Source of the DNA: Vibrio sp. STUT-A11
Lineage (GTDB): Bacteria; Pseudomonadota; Gammaproteobacteria; Enterobacterales; Vibrionaceae
Reading direction: 5' to 3'
Assembly (NCBI RefSeq): GCF_026000435.1
Contig: NZ_AP026764.1
Span: forward strand, 1,612,001-1,676,000
Length of the DNA stretch: 64,000 nt
The notes beneath the pieces were generated by a model that saw only the letters and a list, made by a program, of their open reading frames with translations, made no database searches and was not told where the DNA came from. Positions 63,299-64,000 of the stretch are shown here, in pieces. The position numbers were made by a program, and so were the translations under genes. How positions within the stretch are numbered: the first letter of the stretch is position 1; each line of letters opens with the position of its first letter.

Positions 63299-63342
63299 AA
63301 AAGAGTTAGCATATTACTCTAGCGTTCATTAGGAGCATGCTC

Positions 63343-64000
63343 ATGACAACAACATTATTCGAAGCATATAAACTCAACGACAAAATCACACTAAAAAACA
63401 AAATTGCAATGGCGCCACTCACGCGCTGTATGGCAGACGATGATCTAGTGCCTACTGATGCAATGGTGGAATACTATGCGAAACGTGCTGACGCAGGTTT
63501 GATTATCTCGGAAGCAACGATTATTCGTCCTGATGGTCAGGGTTACCCGAATACTCCGGGGCTTTTTACCCAAGCACAGATTGAAGGTTGGAAGAAAGTA
63601 ACTGATGCCGTGCACGCGAGCGGCGGTAAGATCTTTGCCCAGCTTTGGCATACTGGACGAGTGGCTCATCCGCACTTCTTTGGAGGCGAGTACGTATTAG
63701 CTCCGTCTGCGATAGCATTTGATGGCACTGTTCCTCGAATGCGCGAACTCGTTTACACCGTCCCTAAAGCGGCAACTCACGAAGAGATTGCTCAGTTAGT
63801 AGCAGACTATGCACAGGCAGCTCAAAACGCTATCGACGCCGGATTTGATGGCGTTGAGATCCATGCAGCAAATGGTTACCTGATCGATCAGTTCCTGCAT
63901 TTTGATACCAACCGCCGTACAGACGAATACGGTGAAACAGTAGAAAATATGTCTCGCTTCCCACTCGCAGTTATCGACGCGGTAGTTGAGTGTATCGGCG
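63343..64000 (+). CDS. Old Yellow Enzyme-family alkene reductase (NemA-like), cut by the right edge
   Basis: The first 219 residues of an FMN-dependent NADPH ene-reductase (usual length about 360). IAMAPLTRC, FAQLWHTGR and VEIHAANGYLIDQFLH include the FMN and active-site His-Asn and Tyr. NemA reduces toxic alkenes and nitro compounds. The ATG at 63343 follows AGGAG at ideal spacing; another ATG two codons earlier is closer. Under control of the divergent TetR protein. Confidence 0.9.
   Translation, partial: MTTTLFEAYKLNDKITLKNKIAMAPLTRCMADDDLVPTDAMVEYYAKRADAGLIISEATIIRPDGQGYPNTPGLFTQAQIEGWKKVTDAVHASGGKIFAQLWHTGRVAHPHFFGGEYVLAPSAIAFDGTVPRMRELVYTVPKAATHEEIAQLVADYAQAAQNAIDAGFDGVEIHAANGYLIDQFLHFDTNRRTDEYGETVENMSRFPLAVIDAVVECIG

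Noticed and set aside
1..64000. CRISPR arrays, tRNA, rRNA, prophage and insertion sequences
   Set aside because: No regularly spaced repeats, cloverleaf-type genes, integrases or transposases other than the intron enzyme were seen on either strand.

Overview
The window reads as ordinary chromosome of a marine gammaproteobacterium, most probably a Vibrio. This is inferred from protein families and gene order: fsa next to ybiY-ybiW, artPJQM, katG, a nemA-like reductase, AgcS and UPF0303. Many functions are accessory and metabolic, which would suit a second chromosome, but nothing in the sequence proves the replicon. I see no rRNA, tRNA, CRISPR array, prophage or complete insertion sequence. The only clear mobile element is a group II intron near the left edge. 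Its ends can be fixed by base pairing between intron and flank.

Layout. 1-2.5 kb: tail of an unknown gene, then the intron with its reverse transcriptase. 2.7-7.2 kb: ETF:ubiquinone oxidoreductase and a three-domain ACP/acyl-AMP ligase/acyltransferase fusion. 7.2-10.2 kb: a YciT-like DeoR regulator, then a MarR regulator divergent from an EamA exporter and an FMN reductase, with large inverted repeats between them. 10.3-14.5 kb: glycyl radical enzyme YbiW and its activase, divergent from an FSA-type aldolase, with a perfect FNR box between. 14.7-17.3 kb: DeoR regulator divergent from a Gfo/Idh oxidoreductase and a UPF0303 protein.

17.5-30.3 kb holds two convergent operons that form the most interesting block. 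One is acsA - fused E1 alpha/beta - E2 - ACP - PEP synthase. The other is formate channel - Cys-type formate dehydrogenase - HydB-like iron-sulfur protein - HydG-like flavoprotein. Together they could move carbon between acetate/pyruvate and PEP while formate supplies NAD(P)H. The complex has no local E3, and the job of the dedicated ACP is unknown.

30.4-42.8 kb: P-type cation ATPase, an exported intradiol dioxygenase-like protein, a CYTH protein, LysE exporter, AraC regulator divergent from a zinc-free alcohol dehydrogenase-like protein, a secreted alkylsulfatase with a small unknown exported partner, and a YtcJ-like amidohydrolase. 43.2-47.3 kb: Lon-like protease and CbpA/CbpM co-chaperone pair. 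47.4-53.5 kb: cysteine dioxygenase-family protein, ThpR, AgcS symporter and the arginine ABC transporter. 53.9-56.1 kb: katG. 56.2-60.0 kb: a four-gene leftward cluster of lipoprotein, exported SurE and two membrane-anchored proteins of unknown role. 60.3-64.0 kb: homocysteine S-methyltransferase with an APC transporter, and a TetR regulator divergent from an Old Yellow Enzyme cut by the right edge.

All functions are assigned from recognised motifs and family memory. No search was run.
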